The notes: generated by a model from the letters alone, not told the origin. Shown: positions 24,548 through 35,323, counted from the first letter of the stretch. The stretch: DNA of 64,000 nucleotides from Acinetobacter sp. ANC 3781 (GCF_004331285.1 NZ_SJOH01000003.1:152863-216862), one strand, 5' to 3'. Program-made: numbers and translations.

Positions 24548-25102
24548 TTAGACCTTCATTAATTCAGCTTCTTTCGCAGCGAGGCGTTTATCCACTTCAG
24601 CAACGAATTTATCGGTAATTTTCTGAATATCATCAGACGCACGACGATCATCATCTTCAGAAATTTCTTTTTCTTTCAATAATGCCTTAATGTCGCCCAA
24701 TACATCACGACGAATGTTACGGATCGCAACTTTGGCATTTTCCGCTTCAGTACGCGCAACCTTCTGCATGTCACGACGTGTTTCTTCAGTCAATGCAGCC
24801 ATCGGTACACGAATGGCATCAGCGGTAATCGGGTTTAAACCCAAACCTGCTTCACGAATGGCTTTATCAATTGCTGAAACCATTGTACGTTCAAATGGTT
24901 GTATAACAAGTGTACGAGAATCTTCAAGACCAACGTTTGCCACTTGGTTTAAAGGCACGTCAGAGCCATAGTAAGGAACCATCACACCATTCAAGATAGA
25001 TGGATGTGCGCGGCCAGTACGAACTTTAGCAAAACCATGTTCTAAAGACTCTAAAGTCTTGTTCATACGGTCTTCACTGTCTTTTTTAAGATCGTTAATC
25101 AT
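24548..25102 (-). CDS. frr: Ribosome recycling factor
   Basis: A 184-residue two-domain protein (E. coli 185) that with EF-G splits ribosomes after termination. The start [20 protein letters not shown] and the [20 protein letters not shown] region are characteristic. A 77-base gap separates it from pyrH. Confidence 0.97.
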   Translation of the reverse strand: MINDLKKDSEDRMNKTLESLEHGFAKVRTGRAHPSILNGVMVPYYGSDVPLNQVANVGLEDSRTLVIQPFERTMVSAIDKAIREAGLGLNPITADAIRVPMAALTEETRRDMQKVARTEAENAKVAIRNIRRDVLGDIKALLKEKEISEDDDRRASDDIQKITDKFVAEVDKRLAAKEAELMKV

Positions 25103-25179
25103 ATGATCTTCCTTACTTAATTCTAAGAGATGTAATTATTGAATAGGATATAGTATAAAGAGCTTTCAGGCCCACGTCA

Positions 25180-25908
25180 TTAATTGGTAACGTGAGTCCC
25201 TTCTTTTTCGCCCATAACCACTGAAAGCAATGAACCCGATTTATTCATGTCGAATACTTGAAGTGGCACATTGTGGTCACGGCATAAACAGATTGCCGTC
25301 AAATCCATAATGCCCAACTTTTCGTCTAAAACCTGATCAAAGGTAAGGGTTTCATATTTTACTGCATCGTCATATTTGCTTGGATCTTTATTATATACGC
25401 CATCTACTTTAGTGGCTTTCAAGATTAAGTGGGCTTCAATTTCAATACCACGCAAGCAAGCGGCTGTATCTGTAGTAAAGAACGGGTTACCCGTACCTGC
25501 AACAAATACGCATACTTCGCCTTGAGTTAAATGACGAATCGCATCACGGCTTGAATATGCTTCAACTACTGCACCAATAGGTAAAGCAGACATTAAACGG
25601 GTTTTGATGTTACGACGTACCAATGCATCACGTAATGCTAAACCGTTCATCACAGTCGCAAGCATCCCCATTTGGTCACCAGTTACACGGCCAACCAAGC
25701 CATCTTTTTGCAGTTGGCTACCGCGGTACAAGTTACCACCACCAACCACGATACCGACTTGCACACCCAAACCGACCAAATGAGCAATTGCTAAAGACAT
25801 TTGATCAAGCACTTGTGCATCAATCCCCATGTCTTTGTTTCCAGCAAGTGCCTCACCAGAAAGTTTGAGTAAAATACGTGCGTAACGGGGCTTTTTTGAA
25901 TCCAACAT
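25180..25908 (-). CDS. pyrH: UMP kinase
   Basis: A 242-residue amino-acid-kinase-fold enzyme phosphorylating UMP to UDP. The N-terminal [13 protein letters not shown] and VGGGNLYRG substrate loops are intact, as is the [16 protein letters not shown] loop. It starts the translation/envelope operon after rimO. Confidence 0.97.
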   Translation of the reverse strand: MLDSKKPRYARILLKLSGEALAGNKDMGIDAQVLDQMSLAIAHLVGLGVQVGIVVGGGNLYRGSQLQKDGLVGRVTGDQMGMLATVMNGLALRDALVRRNIKTRLMSALPIGAVVEAYSSRDAIRHLTQGEVCVFVAGTGNPFFTTDTAACLRGIEIEAHLILKATKVDGVYNKDPSKYDDAVKYETLTFDQVLDEKLGIMDLTAICLCRDHNVPLQVFDMNKSGSLLSVVMGEKEGTHVTN

Positions 25909-25965
25909 CAGGAAATCTCCGAATCTTCCAATATCTAAATTTTTTCGTATATTTCAACTACAGAT

Positions 25966-27309
25966 TTAAGCTGATTTAATCTGAATTAACTTTGCGTATA
26001 AGTCATATTCATCTGCATCGGTAATTTCGACTTCAAGCAAATCACCAGCTTTAATTTGGCTTTTATCAATATCTTCAACAAAAACATTGCCGTCAATTTC
26101 AGGCGCATCTGCATAAGAACGTGCCACAGCAACCGGAAATTCATCTTCCAGATCATCAACCAGTACAGTCATGGTTTGACCAATGCGTTTTTGCAGTTTG
26201 GCTGCTGAAATTTCTTGCTGTACTTGCATGAAACGTTCGTAACGGTCTTGCTTGATTTCTTCAGGTAAATGATCCGGAAGATCATTTGCTGTCGCACCTT
26301 CTACAGGTGAATAGGTAAAGCAACCTACGCGATCAAGCTGGGCTTCTTTGAGCCATTCAAGCAGAATCTGAAAATCTTCTTCAGTTTCACCCGGGAAACC
26401 CACCACGAATGTTGAACGAATTACCAGTTCAGGACATTTTTCACGCCATAATTTTAGACGCTCTAATGTATTCTCACTATGCGCTGGTCGCTTCATCAAT
26501 TTTAAGATACGCGGACTGGCATGCTGAAAAGGAATGTCTAGATATGGCAGGATTTTACCTTGCGCCATCAAGTCAATCACAGCATCTACATGTGGATATG
26601 GATAAACGTAATGTAGACGCACCCAAATACCGAGTTGACCTAAAGCTTCACACATGTCGAAGAATTTGGTTTTGACCGGCTGACCGTTCCAGAAATCCAG
26701 TTTGTATTTGGTATCTAAACCATAAGCAGATGTGTCCTGAGAAATCACCAGAACTTCTTTCACACCGGCTTTTTTTAAGGCTTGTGCTTCAGTCAACACT
26801 GAACCAACAGGACGTGAAACCAGATCACCACGCATGCTTGGGATAATACAGAATGTACAACGATGGTTGCAGCCTTCCGATATTTTCAAATAGGCATAAT
26901 GTTTAGGGGTCAAACGAATTCCTTGTTCAGGAACAAGGTCAATATATGGGTTATGCTTCGGTGGTTCAGGTACGTACTGATGTACGGCCTCCATCACTTC
27001 TTGATATGCCGCCGCACCAGTCACTTTGAGGACATTCGGGTGCATTTTACGAATTTTTTCTTCATCTTTACCCAAACAGCCAGTCACAATGACACGACCA
27101 TTTGAGCTCATAGCTTCACCAATGGCATCTAACGATTCTTGTACTGCAGATTCAATAAAACCACAGGTATTAACAACAACCAAATCAGCACCATCATAAT
27201 CTGATGCTACATCATAACCTTCAGTCTTTAACTGAGTTAAAATTCGTTCGGAATCTACCAATGCCTTAGGACAACCTAAAGAAACAAAACCGACTTTGGG
27301 GGATCTCAT
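25966..27309 (-). CDS. rimO: Ribosomal protein S12 methylthiotransferase RimO
   Basis: A 447-residue radical-SAM enzyme that methylthiolates an aspartate of ribosomal protein S12. The N-terminal cluster Cys residues are in [19 protein letters not shown] and VTGCLGKD; the radical-[11 protein letters not shown] follows; a TRAM domain ends the protein. The start at 27309 ([10 protein letters not shown]) is chosen over 27324 because it matches the family length. Confidence 0.96.
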   Translation of the reverse strand: MRSPKVGFVSLGCPKALVDSERILTQLKTEGYDVASDYDGADLVVVNTCGFIESAVQESLDAIGEAMSSNGRVIVTGCLGKDEEKIRKMHPNVLKVTGAAAYQEVMEAVHQYVPEPPKHNPYIDLVPEQGIRLTPKHYAYLKISEGCNHRCTFCIIPSMRGDLVSRPVGSVLTEAQALKKAGVKEVLVISQDTSAYGLDTKYKLDFWNGQPVKTKFFDMCEALGQLGIWVRLHYVYPYPHVDAVIDLMAQGKILPYLDIPFQHASPRILKLMKRPAHSENTLERLKLWREKCPELVIRSTFVVGFPGETEEDFQILLEWLKEAQLDRVGCFTYSPVEGATANDLPDHLPEEIKQDRYERFMQVQQEISAAKLQKRIGQTMTVLVDDLEDEFPVAVARSYADAPEIDGNVFVEDIDKSQIKAGDLLEVEITDADEYDLYAKLIQIKSA

Positions 27310-27390
27310 GAATCTGCACTCCACTATAATGCGCGTATTGTATGTCTTTTCCGATTATAAAAATAGGTAGAAAGCCGACTCTTTGCATAA

Positions 27391-27448
27391 CGCACCAAAA
27401 TACGTCCAAATTTTTACCAAATATTTTAAGCGCACCATTTTGGTTCAC
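27391..27448. promoter_or_regulatory. Two NtrC-like binding sites upstream of ntrB
   Basis: GCGCACCATTTTGGTTCAC (27430-27448) closely matches the NtrC dyad TGCACCA-N3-TGGTGCA; CGCACCAAAATACGTCC (27391-27407) keeps only the left half well. They lie about 110 and 150 bases upstream of the sigma-54 promoter, a usual enhancer distance. Confidence 0.6.
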
Positions 27449-27551
27449 TAATATTTTTATTTCCTTTAATATGCTATTTAAATTCTGTAATCAAACAACA
27501 AAAAGCACACTTTTATAGCGTCAGAATTTTTATTTTCACCCATGCTCAAAG

Positions 27552-27568
27552 TTGGCGTGCATTTTGCT
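27552..27568 (+). promoter_or_regulatory. Sigma-54-type promoter of ntrBC
   Basis: TTGGCGTGCATTTTGCT has the invariant GG (27554-27555) and GC (27566-27567) exactly 10 bases apart, and the TTGC block of the -12 element. The -24 side has two mismatches to the full consensus. Confidence 0.65.
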
Positions 27569-27631
27569 TTATTTCGACAACATTTAACGCGTTGAATGTC
27601 CCATAACAGGGAGGAATAACAAGAGGTGCAG

Positions 27632-27670
27632 ATGCCATTGCGCTATTTTAATACAGGATGCTTTCGCTAA
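27632..27670 (+). CDS. Possible 12-residue leader ORF overlapping ntrB start
   Basis: ATG at 27632 after AGAGGTG reads MPLRYFNTGCFR and stops at TAA 27668-27670. The last A is the first base of the ntrB ATG (TAATG), so translation of ntrB may depend on it. It might also be chance; no homologue is known to me. Confidence 0.35.
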   Translation: MPLRYFNTGCFR

Positions 27671-28779
27671 TGGATCAACCCGTCGGGATCGACTATCGCC
27701 TTTTAGTGGATAACTTAACCACTGCCATTTTACTGGTTGATAGGCAGCTGAATATTTTTTATTTAAATTCTTCTTGTGAATCTTTGTTTGACATTAGTTT
27801 GCTACGTGCTTCAGGTCAACCTGTCTTAAATTTACTGCATATGCCGAATGATGAATTCAATACTGAAGAAGCCTTGTTAAATACCTTTGTCACAGGACAG
27901 CACTATACTCGCCGGGAAGCCACTATTAGTGTGAACTTTAAAGATATTCATGTGGATTATACGGTTTCACAAATAAATGCCCAAAAACCGTATCACCCTC
28001 TTCTACTGATAGAATTGAATCCAATTGACCGGATGTTAAAAATCTCCAAAGAAGAAAACCTGATTCAACAGCACCAGGTTGCCCGCCAACTGATTCGTGG
28101 TGTGGCACACGAAATTAAAAATCCCTTAGGCGGCATTCGTGGTGCAACCCAACTGTTGGCACGTAGTTTAAATGATCCTCAATATTCAGAATTTACCGAC
28201 ATCATTATTAGTGAAGTGGATCGCTTACGTAATCTGGCGGATACCATGCTCGGTTCACGTCAATTACCAAGTTATGAATTGGTCAATGTACATGAGCCAC
28301 TTGAACGTGTCCGTTCGCTGATTACCAATCAAACCAAAAAGAAAATCAAAATCATCCGGGACTATGATTTGTCTTTACCCGATGTCATGGCAGACCGCGA
28401 TCAAATGATTCAGGTCATGCTCAACATTAGCGTAAATGCAGTACAAGCCATGATGGAAAATAAAGAATTCTTTGTTGACCATCAACCTGAACTTATCTTG
28501 CGAACACGGATTCAACGCCTCGTTACTATTAATGGTGTTTTAAAGCGTTCTGCTGTTCGTATTGACATTGAAGACAATGGTCCGGGTGTGCCGGAAGAAA
28601 TTTTAGAATCGGTGTTTTATCCATTGGTCACAGGACGTGCCAAAGGCACAGGCCTTGGTTTGAGCATTGCACAAAATATTATGCACCAACATAGCGGAAT
28701 GATTGAATGCCAGTCAGTTCCAGGAAAAACAGTTTTTAGCTTATATTTACCTTGGGAGTTTAACCATGTCGCGAAATAA
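27670..28779 (+). CDS. glnL: Nitrogen regulation sensor kinase NtrB/GlnL
   Basis: A soluble histidine kinase of 369 residues: a PAS domain (about 8-115), then the phosphorylated His147 in VAHEIKNPLGG, and a HATPase domain with N, G1 (DNGPGVP) and G2 (GTGLGLSI) boxes. Under nitrogen limitation it phosphorylates NtrC; PII reverses it. ATG at 27670 is preferred (overlaps leader stop), though 27658 is in frame and gives four more residues. It overlaps ntrC by 14 bases. Confidence 0.93.
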   Translation: MDQPVGIDYRLLVDNLTTAILLVDRQLNIFYLNSSCESLFDISLLRASGQPVLNLLHMPNDEFNTEEALLNTFVTGQHYTRREATISVNFKDIHVDYTVSQINAQKPYHPLLLIELNPIDRMLKISKEENLIQQHQVARQLIRGVAHEIKNPLGGIRGATQLLARSLNDPQYSEFTDIIISEVDRLRNLADTMLGSRQLPSYELVNVHEPLERVRSLITNQTKKKIKIIRDYDLSLPDVMADRDQMIQVMLNISVNAVQAMMENKEFFVDHQPELILRTRIQRLVTINGVLKRSAVRIDIEDNGPGVPEEILESVFYPLVTGRAKGTGLGLSIAQNIMHQHSGMIECQSVPGKTVFSLYLPWEFNHVAK

Positions 28780-30247
28780 AATATGGGTAATTGATGATGA
28801 TCGCGCCATGCGCTGGGTACTGGAAAAAACATTTAAAGAAGAAGGTTTTGATGTTACCAGTTTTGAAGAAGCGCAATCTGCGCTCGATCAACTGAGTATA
28901 GACACACCTGATGTAATTTTGACCGATATCCGTATGCCGGGAATAGATGGTCTAACCTTTTTAGGCAAAGTCAAAACCAGCCACCCTGATCTACCCGTCA
29001 TTATTATGACCGCACATTCAGATCTGGAATCTGCGGTTTCAAGCTATCAAACCGGTGCTTTTGAATATTTGCCAAAACCTTTTGATATTGATGAAGCTTT
29101 GGCATTGGTCAATCGTGCAATTTTGCATATTGCCAAGTTGCAACAACAAGAATCTGCAAAAACAGCACCGCCTATTCAAACGACCGAGATCATTGGTGAA
29201 TCACCTGCAATGCAGGAAGTTTTCCGCGCGATTGGCCGTTTGTCACAGTCGCACATTACTGTACTGATTAACGGTGAATCGGGAACGGGTAAAGAACTTG
29301 TTGCGCATGCCCTGCATCGCCATTCGCCACGTAGCAGCAAGCCTTTTATTGCCTTAAATATGGCCGCTATTCCTAAGGACCTGATTGAAACTGAACTTTT
29401 CGGTCATGAGAAAGGTGCTTTTACCGGTGCCAACTCGCAACGCCAAGGTCGTTTTGAACAGGCCAATGGCGGCACGCTCTTTCTAGACGAAATTGGTGAT
29501 ATGCCATTTGAAACCCAAACCCGTTTACTGCGTGTTTTGGCAGATGGTGAATTCTATCGTGTCGGTGGACATATCCCGGTTAAAGTAGATGTGCGGATTG
29601 TAGCAGCCACGCATCAGGACTTGGAGAAACTGGTACAAGATGGTCGTTTCCGTGAAGATTTATATCACCGCCTGAACGTGATTCGTATTCATATTCCAAA
29701 ACTGGCGCATCGCAGTGAAGATATTCCAATGTTGGCGCAGCATTTCTTGGCACGTGCAGGTAAGGAGTTAGGCGTAAACCCTAAAATCTTACGTCCAGAA
29801 ACCCAAGAGTATATGCAGCAATTACCTTGGCAAGGCAACGTCCGTCAGCTAGAAAACACCTGTCGCTGGTTAACGGTGATGATCACAGGTCGTGAGGTTT
29901 ATCCGGAAGACTTACCGTCTGAGTTAAAACAAATTCCAATTCAACGCTCTGGTGATGAAGCGCAACCCCATGGTTCTTTTGATCGTGTTTCGCTGCATCA
30001 TTGGGATGAATTACTGGCGCAATGGGCGATCCAAAAACTTAAAAACGGCGAAATGAAGATTCTCGACATTGCTACACCCATGTTCGAGCGTACTTTAATT
30101 ACTGCCGCTTTACAGCAAACCCGTGGTCGTAAACGTCATGCTGCTGAATTGCTCGGCTGGGGACGCAATACGCTGACTCGTAAGCTGAAAGAATTAGGAA
30201 TGGACACCGCAGATGAGGATGTTGAAGAAGAAGTTATCGAAAACTAA
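28766..30247 (+). CDS. glnG: Nitrogen regulation response regulator NtrC/GlnG
   Basis: A 493-residue sigma-54 activator. Receiver domain with Asp54 (ILTDIRMPG), AAA+ domain with Walker A GESGTGKE (170-177) and the sigma-54 contact loop GAFTGA (217-222), and a Fis-type C-terminal helix-turn-helix ([20 protein letters not shown]). Start at 28766 has GGGAG upstream. As the operon carries NtrC-like sites and a sigma-54 promoter, autoregulation is likely. Confidence 0.95.
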   Translation: MSRNKIWVIDDDRAMRWVLEKTFKEEGFDVTSFEEAQSALDQLSIDTPDVILTDIRMPGIDGLTFLGKVKTSHPDLPVIIMTAHSDLESAVSSYQTGAFEYLPKPFDIDEALALVNRAILHIAKLQQQESAKTAPPIQTTEIIGESPAMQEVFRAIGRLSQSHITVLINGESGTGKELVAHALHRHSPRSSKPFIALNMAAIPKDLIETELFGHEKGAFTGANSQRQGRFEQANGGTLFLDEIGDMPFETQTRLLRVLADGEFYRVGGHIPVKVDVRIVAATHQDLEKLVQDGRFREDLYHRLNVIRIHIPKLAHRSEDIPMLAQHFLARAGKELGVNPKILRPETQEYMQQLPWQGNVRQLENTCRWLTVMITGREVYPEDLPSELKQIPIQRSGDEAQPHGSFDRVSLHHWDELLAQWAIQKLKNGEMKILDIATPMFERTLITAALQQTRGRKRHAAELLGWGRNTLTRKLKELGMDTADEDVEEEVIEN

Positions 30248-30286
30248 TTTTTCTACTCATCTAAAAATAAAGCTATTTCGGGATAA

Positions 30287-30325
30287 TGTCAGTCAGTTAA
30301 AAAATTGATTGGCATTTTCTTTTTT
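30287..30325 (+). terminator. Terminator after ntrC
   Basis: TGTCAGTCAGTT and AATTGATTGGCA pair over 12 positions (with G-U pairs) around an AAAA loop, followed by TTTTCTTTTTT. Confidence 0.75.
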
Positions 30326-30455
30326 ATAATTCTGTATGTTCATTCGATACACGGAAACATTATTCGCAACCTGCGTGGTGTTTGTAAATTATTGTTTTTG
30401 CATTAAAGTAGTAAAATGCAAAAAGTGAACAGGTTTTGCGAATGACAAAATGTTT

Positions 30456-30500
30456 TTGGTTCTTTTGGCAAATGAGAAACACGGTTTCGCAAGGAACCAA
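30456..30500. repeat. Nested inverted repeat
   Basis: Outer arms TTGGTTC/GAACCAA enclose an inner hairpin GAAAC-ACG-GTTTC. No T run follows, so it is not a plain terminator. Confidence 0.5.
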
Positions 30501-30631
30501 CGAGCTCCAAAAATTTAATTAAAAAAGATAAAACTCCGTCGTAAATAACCAAAAAGTTAAAGAATTTATTTTAAAATTTCTTAACTGTCTCGCATTACTC
30601 CTTCGAGAGCTTTTTATTCAGTTCTATTTAT

Positions 30632-30958
30632 TTATGCAGTAAAACCTACATAGCGAGAATACCCTGCTATGCCCAAATCGGATTTAAGAATCAAATAATT
30701 GGGATAAGTTGATTGCGTGATTTCGGCAAACATATTTACCTGATCATCATGCGCATGCAGATCATCCACCGAACGCGGCATGCTTTGCTCAAATTCATCG
30801 GTCATATATTCAAAGCCGATATCCATGGCAATAAATAAGGTATGCTCACAAGGCTGCACATACTGTTCTTCAGCCCAATTAATGACATCTTGTTGACAAT
30901 ATGGACACTGAATGTTGTCCGTTGCTTGAACAGATAAGGGAATAAGTTGATAAGCCAT
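30632..30958 (-). CDS. Small cytoplasmic protein with a Cys pair, unknown function
   Basis: A 108-residue acidic protein with CPYCQQDVINW at residues 18-28 and a further Cys-Glu-His (PCEH) near 37-39, which could form a small zinc site. No signal peptide. I do not recognise the family beyond it appearing genus-typical. It is separated from neighbours by 100-base or larger gaps and is likely monocistronic. Confidence 0.7.
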   Translation of the reverse strand: MAYQLIPLSVQATDNIQCPYCQQDVINWAEEQYVQPCEHTLFIAMDIGFEYMTDEFEQSMPRSVDDLHAHDDQVNMFAEITQSTYPNYLILKSDLGIAGYSRYVGFTA

Positions 30959-31036
30959 ATATAAGACATCAAGTTGCTATACATACATTTTAGCAAAAAA
31001 ACTAAAGTTCTTTATTTTTTCAATCAAGATTTGCAA

Positions 31037-31067
31037 TAAAAAAGGGAATCATTAGATTCCCTTTTTA
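31037..31067 (-). terminator. Terminator after the MhpT-like transporter gene
   Basis: AAAAAGGGAATC-ATTA-GATTCCCTTTTT is a perfect 12-bp stem with T run on the minus strand; it could also act on the plus strand. Confidence 0.88.
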
Positions 31068-31095
31068 AAGTCATGTTTTTTTAAAGATCAGAAAT

Positions 31096-32301
31096 CTATT
31101 TATGCGCAGATTTATAACGCGATAATGCAGTTACTGCCACAGCAGAGATTACCACTGCTGGCAAACTCGCCATTAAAATACCCGTGGTTCCTAAACCGAG
31201 TGCCAAGATTTTCCCGGTAAGTAATGGTCCAGTCATTGCACCCAAACGACCCAGAGAAATCGCACTGCCCACACCAGTCACTTTACCAGTACCTGAATAG
31301 AAGATTGGTGAAATGCCATAAAGAATCGACTGCCCACCTGTTGAGAAGATCCCGCCCATCACACCTGCCAGAACCAACATTGAAATAGAGGTGGTCGTGA
31401 ATAATAGACTCAGGGCAACAAATAAACCGCTATAGATAATCACTGCCATCTGCCAAAGTTTTAAGCGATCAAGCAAGTAACCCAAAGCCAAAGTTCCAAT
31501 CACCGCGCCCACTTGGAATACCAACATCACCATGAATGCTTGTTGTTTTTGCAAACCTTGCTCCATGAGCAAGTTGGGTAACCAGCTAATCAAAATATAA
31601 TTAATCATGAGGGTAAAGAAAAAACCTACCCAAAGTGGAAAGGTGTTTTTATATTGTTGGTCTTTAAACAATACTTGCGCCATTCCAGGAACCGCCTCTG
31701 TAGACACTTGCGCTACAGCTACAGGTTTTGGCTTATCTTTAAGAATAATGGCCATAAATGGAATAAGCGCTAACGGCGTTAAACCACCAATCAAGAACAA
31801 AGTTTGCCACTGAATCTCGGGCAATAAAATTGCCAGCCCCGCTACAAAAATTGCGCCAACGGGTAAACCACAATACATCAAGCTATTTAACTTGCCGCGA
31901 TTGGCTTCCGTTGCTTCATCACCCACCACTGAAATCATGGTCGGCATTGCCGCACCCAAGCCAAGTCCTGTAAAGAAGCGCGCTGCATATAAGATTTCGA
32001 TGCTTGGTGCAATTGCAGTCAGCGACATGAAAACACCAAAAATACCAATAGATAACATCAGGACTTTCTTTTGTCCCAAATAATCCGCAATACGCCCACC
32101 AAAGAATGCCCCAAACAGCATTCCAAATACGCCTAAACTAAAGACATACCCCATCTGAACCTGATCTAAACCGAAGGTTGCTGCAATTCCTTTCGCTGCA
32201 ATACCCGGTGCTTGAAGATCGAAACCTTCAAAAAATGCGACCCAAAAACACAAAAATATCGTTAAGATTTTTTGTAGTTTCCCTGTGTGTGTTTGTGCCA
32301 T
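31096..32301 (-). CDS. MhpT-like aromatic acid:H+ symporter (MFS)
   Basis: A 401-residue major facilitator with 12 hydrophobic helices. EGFDLQAPGIAAKGIA in helix 1, the loop GRIADYLGQKKVL between helices 2 and 3, SLMYCGLPVGA and GRLGAMTGPLLTGK closely match E. coli MhpT, the 3-(3-hydroxyphenyl)propionate carrier of the AAHS family. The substrate here is probably an aromatic or related acid, but no catabolic genes lie nearby, so it cannot be fixed. Confidence 0.85.
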   Translation of the reverse strand: MAQTHTGKLQKILTIFLCFWVAFFEGFDLQAPGIAAKGIAATFGLDQVQMGYVFSLGVFGMLFGAFFGGRIADYLGQKKVLMLSIGIFGVFMSLTAIAPSIEILYAARFFTGLGLGAAMPTMISVVGDEATEANRGKLNSLMYCGLPVGAIFVAGLAILLPEIQWQTLFLIGGLTPLALIPFMAIILKDKPKPVAVAQVSTEAVPGMAQVLFKDQQYKNTFPLWVGFFFTLMINYILISWLPNLLMEQGLQKQQAFMVMLVFQVGAVIGTLALGYLLDRLKLWQMAVIIYSGLFVALSLLFTTTSISMLVLAGVMGGIFSTGGQSILYGISPIFYSGTGKVTGVGSAISLGRLGAMTGPLLTGKILALGLGTTGILMASLPAVVISAVAVTALSRYKSAHK

Positions 32302-32571
32302 GATTGATCTCCATCAATAGTATACAAATCGTTTTTACAATAACGACTCATCTCACCATTCTCTGTGCAATCGCTCGCTAGAAATAGCACTACAATAGTC
32401 GGATTTCATGGCATAAAAATATAAAAGACCCATCAAATTAGACTTAAAAGATTAAACAAATAGACAATTTAAATCTTAGTTTTATTTATTATTATTTATT
32501 TTCAATGTTTTATATTTATAGTAGTTATTTATGATTAAACTATACTCAAAATTGATTCATGAAAATTAAGC
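32302..32571. other. AT-rich gap between the transporter and mnmG
   Basis: Upstream region of the transporter gene; no regulator or operator is evident. The regulator of the transporter is not adjacent. Confidence 0.4.
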
Positions 32572-32602
32572 ATTAAAAAACCCGCAAAATGCGGGTTTTT
32601 TA
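32572..32602 (-). terminator. Terminator after mnmG
   Basis: AAAAAACCCGC-AAAAT-GCGGGTTTTTT, 11-bp stem, active in either direction. Confidence 0.9.
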
Positions 32603-32612
32603 AATCGGCAAA

Positions 32613-34493
32613 TTATGCAGATTTCTTAGCTTGTAGATTCTTACGAATCGTAATCATGACGAGCTGTACTGCAGCAGGTGTAACACCTGGAATACGGCTG
32701 GCTTGTGCCAAAGTCTCAGGACGCACATCTTTCAATTTCAATGTGATTTCACGAGACAAACCAGAAACGATATCATAGTCAAAATCAGCAGGAATACGCG
32801 TTTCTTCCAGACGTTTCATCTGAGCAACATCTTCATGCTGACGGTTGATATAACCGGCATATTTCACCGCAATTTCAATTTGCTCACCCACAAATGGAGT
32901 AACTTCAGAATTTGTTAATTCTGCAATTTGAGCAAAACTGATATTTGGACGTTTAAGTAAATCAATTGCACTACACTCTTTACTTAAATCCGCACCTGTC
33001 ATCTCAACGAATTTTTTACCCATTGGATTATTTGGTGCAGCCCATAAGTGCTGTAAACGACCTGTTTCTTTCTCAACGGCTTCCATTTTTTCACAGTAAG
33101 CTGCCCAACGCGTATCATCAACCAAGCCCATTTCGCGACCGATTGCAGTTAGACGCTGATCTGCATTGTCTTCACGCAACATCAAACGATATTCGGCACG
33201 TGAGGTAAACATACGATACGGTTCTTTAGTCCCGAGTGTAATCAAGTCATCTACAAGCACCCCCATATACGCTTCATCACGTTTTGGTGTCCATTGTTCT
33301 TGATCCCAAGCACGGCGTGCTGCGTTTAAGCCTGCAAGCAAACCTTGCGCACCGGCTTCTTCATAACCAGTGGTCCCGTTAATTTGGCCAGCAAAGTACA
33401 AATTATTGATTGCTTTGGTTTCAAGTGAGAATTTCAATGCTTGTGGATTGAAATAATCGTATTCGATTGCATAACCCGGACGAAGAATGTGCGCATTCTC
33501 CATACCACGAATTGAACGTACCAATTCAAACTGTACGTCAAAGGGTAAAGATGTTGAAATACCATTTGGATAAAGCTCATGCGTATCCAGACCTTCTGGT
33601 TCCAGGAATATTTGGTGAGAATTTTTATCGGCAAATTTATGGATTTTATCTTCAATTGATGGGCAATAACGCGGACCTACACCTTCAATTTTACCGGTGT
33701 ACATCGGTGAACGGTCGAGTCCGCCACGGATGATTTCGTGCGTACGTTCGTTGGTATGCGTGATATAGCAGTTCACCTGTTCCGGGTGCATAGATGCATC
33801 GCCCATGAATGACATGGTTGGAGACGGAAAATCACCCGGTTGTGGCGTCATCACAGAGAAATCTACTGAACGCGCATCAATACGTGGCGGTGTACCTGTT
33901 TTTAAGCGACCGACTGGTAAATTCAATTCACGTAAACGCGCAGCCAATGAAATTGATGGTGGATCACCCGCACGACCACCGCTAGATTTTTCAAGTCCGA
34001 CATGGATTACACCACCCAGGAAGGTTCCCGTAGTCAACACAACAGTTTTCGCATCAAAGCGAATCCCCATTTGAGTCACTACACCTTTAACTGTATCGCC
34101 TTCAACAATTAAATCATCAGCTGATTGCTGGAAAATATCTAAGTTAGCCTGATTTTCCAGAGTTTCACGAATCGCTGCTTTAAAACGAACACGGTCTGCT
34201 TGCGCACGTGTTGCACGTACTGCAGCACCTTTACGTGAATTTAAGATACGGAATTGAATACCACCTTTGTCGGCAGCCAATGCCATTGCGCCGCCCAAGG
34301 CATCAATTTCACGAACTAAATGCGACTTACCAATACCACCGATGGCAGGATTACAGCTCATCTGCCCTAAAGTCTCAATGTTATGAGTTAAGAGCAAAGT
34401 CTGGCGACCCATACGCGCTGCAGCAAGTGCTGCTTCGGTACCTGCGTGACCGCCACCGATAACAATGACATCGTAAACTTTAGGATAATGCAT
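32613..34493 (-). CDS. mnmG: tRNA uridine 5-carboxymethylaminomethyl modification enzyme MnmG
   Basis: A 626-residue FAD enzyme that with MnmE modifies the wobble uridine of several tRNAs. The dinucleotide-binding motif [17 protein letters not shown] is at residues 13-29; the conserved [20 protein letters not shown] region and the C-terminal MnmE-binding helices are present. In many bacteria mnmG lies near the origin with mnmE; here it stands alone. Confidence 0.97.
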   Translation of the reverse strand: MHYPKVYDVIVIGGGHAGTEAALAAARMGRQTLLLTHNIETLGQMSCNPAIGGIGKSHLVREIDALGGAMALAADKGGIQFRILNSRKGAAVRATRAQADRVRFKAAIRETLENQANLDIFQQSADDLIVEGDTVKGVVTQMGIRFDAKTVVLTTGTFLGGVIHVGLEKSSGGRAGDPPSISLAARLRELNLPVGRLKTGTPPRIDARSVDFSVMTPQPGDFPSPTMSFMGDASMHPEQVNCYITHTNERTHEIIRGGLDRSPMYTGKIEGVGPRYCPSIEDKIHKFADKNSHQIFLEPEGLDTHELYPNGISTSLPFDVQFELVRSIRGMENAHILRPGYAIEYDYFNPQALKFSLETKAINNLYFAGQINGTTGYEEAGAQGLLAGLNAARRAWDQEQWTPKRDEAYMGVLVDDLITLGTKEPYRMFTSRAEYRLMLREDNADQRLTAIGREMGLVDDTRWAAYCEKMEAVEKETGRLQHLWAAPNNPMGKKFVEMTGADLSKECSAIDLLKRPNISFAQIAELTNSEVTPFVGEQIEIAVKYAGYINRQHEDVAQMKRLEETRIPADFDYDIVSGLSREITLKLKDVRPETLAQASRIPGVTPAAVQLVMITIRKNLQAKKSA

Positions 34494-34750
34494 AATGGTT
34501 TGAGAGATAAAAAAGAATGACGGAGTATTATATCAAAACTTGGAAAGATAAGTTGACAAAATGAGTCGATTTTATCAATGAAGACTTGACTGGACATACA
34601 TTTGCAAAAAAGTTGAAATGTAATCATGCTTTGCAGAGTTACTATAGAAATAAAACACTTAGTGGGCAAAAATTTACGTGATTGGCATTGTTTTATTTTG
34701 GTTATTTTTTAAGCTTGATGTTGGATACATTACAAACAAAGGTATAAAAG

Positions 34751-35236
34751 ATGAATAAGAATTTCCTCCTCTCATCCATTCTATGTGGTTTATGTCTTAC
34801 ACCGTTTGCAGCCTCTGCCAATGATAAAGTTGAAAAGGTTTATAATGCGCAGAAATATCAACAGGTTTGTAAAGGTAAAACTCAAGGCGCTCAAGTCAGC
34901 TTTGCTTATCGAGGTGTGATCTGGAATGGTACCTGTGAACCTCAATTCTTCCCTTCTGCAAAAAATGCTTCTGTTAATGGAGATGAAGCAGAATTAACCA
35001 CTGCTTGTAGTGGAGATATGAATGCTAAAATGGCAATGGTGAATGGTACAGAAATCAAAGGAAAATGCGCTTTAGGTTTTGTACCACCTCGACCTTCAAT
35101 GCAGTCTCAACCTAATATGCAACGTCAAATGCAGTCCTCACCTGAAATGCAACGTCAAATGTATTCTCAGCCTGGAATGCAACCACAAATGCATTCTCAA
35201 CCTGAAATGCAAACTCAACCACAAATGCAACCTTAA
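34751..35236 (+). CDS. Secreted protein with Met/Gln/Pro-rich tandem repeats
   Basis: A 161-residue protein: signal peptide (MNKNFLLSSILCGLCLTPFAASA), a mature domain of about 90 residues with four cysteines (likely two disulfides), and a C-terminal tail (about 115-161) of near ten-residue repeats of the type MQRQMxSxPE. Met-rich tails of this kind can bind copper(I), but that is inference. A perfect 12-bp terminator follows. Family not recognised. Confidence 0.72.
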   Translation: MNKNFLLSSILCGLCLTPFAASANDKVEKVYNAQKYQQVCKGKTQGAQVSFAYRGVIWNGTCEPQFFPSAKNASVNGDEAELTTACSGDMNAKMAMVNGTEIKGKCALGFVPPRPSMQSQPNMQRQMQSSPEMQRQMYSQPGMQPQMHSQPEMQTQPQMQP

Positions 35237-35290
35237 CCTAAACTTCTGTCTCAATAATTTATATAAGACACTAATTTTATTAAAATTATC

Positions 35291-35323
35291 AACGGGTAAA
35301 AGAATTACTTTTACCCGTTTTGC
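35291..35323 (+). terminator. Terminator after the Met-rich protein gene
   Basis: AACGGGTAAAAG and CTTTTACCCGTT form a perfect 12-bp stem with loop AATTA, then a T run. Confidence 0.9.

Larger units (their letters stand above)
27310..27631. other. Divergent control region between rimO and ntrB
   Basis: Holds two NtrC-type sites and a sigma-54-type promoter (listed separately) on the ntrB side. A rimO promoter on the minus strand is not obvious; TATAAT-like ATTATAA near 27354 is a weak candidate. Confidence 0.5.
30248..30631. other. 384-base gap after ntrC
   Basis: Contains the ntrC terminator and a nested inverted repeat at 30456-30500 (both listed). A 26-codon frame from 30442 (MTKCFWFFWQ) lies across the inverted repeat and is probably chance. 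Confidence 0.45.

Noticed and set aside
30442..30522. 26-codon frame MTKCFWFFWQ...
   Set aside because: It follows the inverted repeat, has odd Trp/Phe content and no ribosome site; kept only as part of the repeat.
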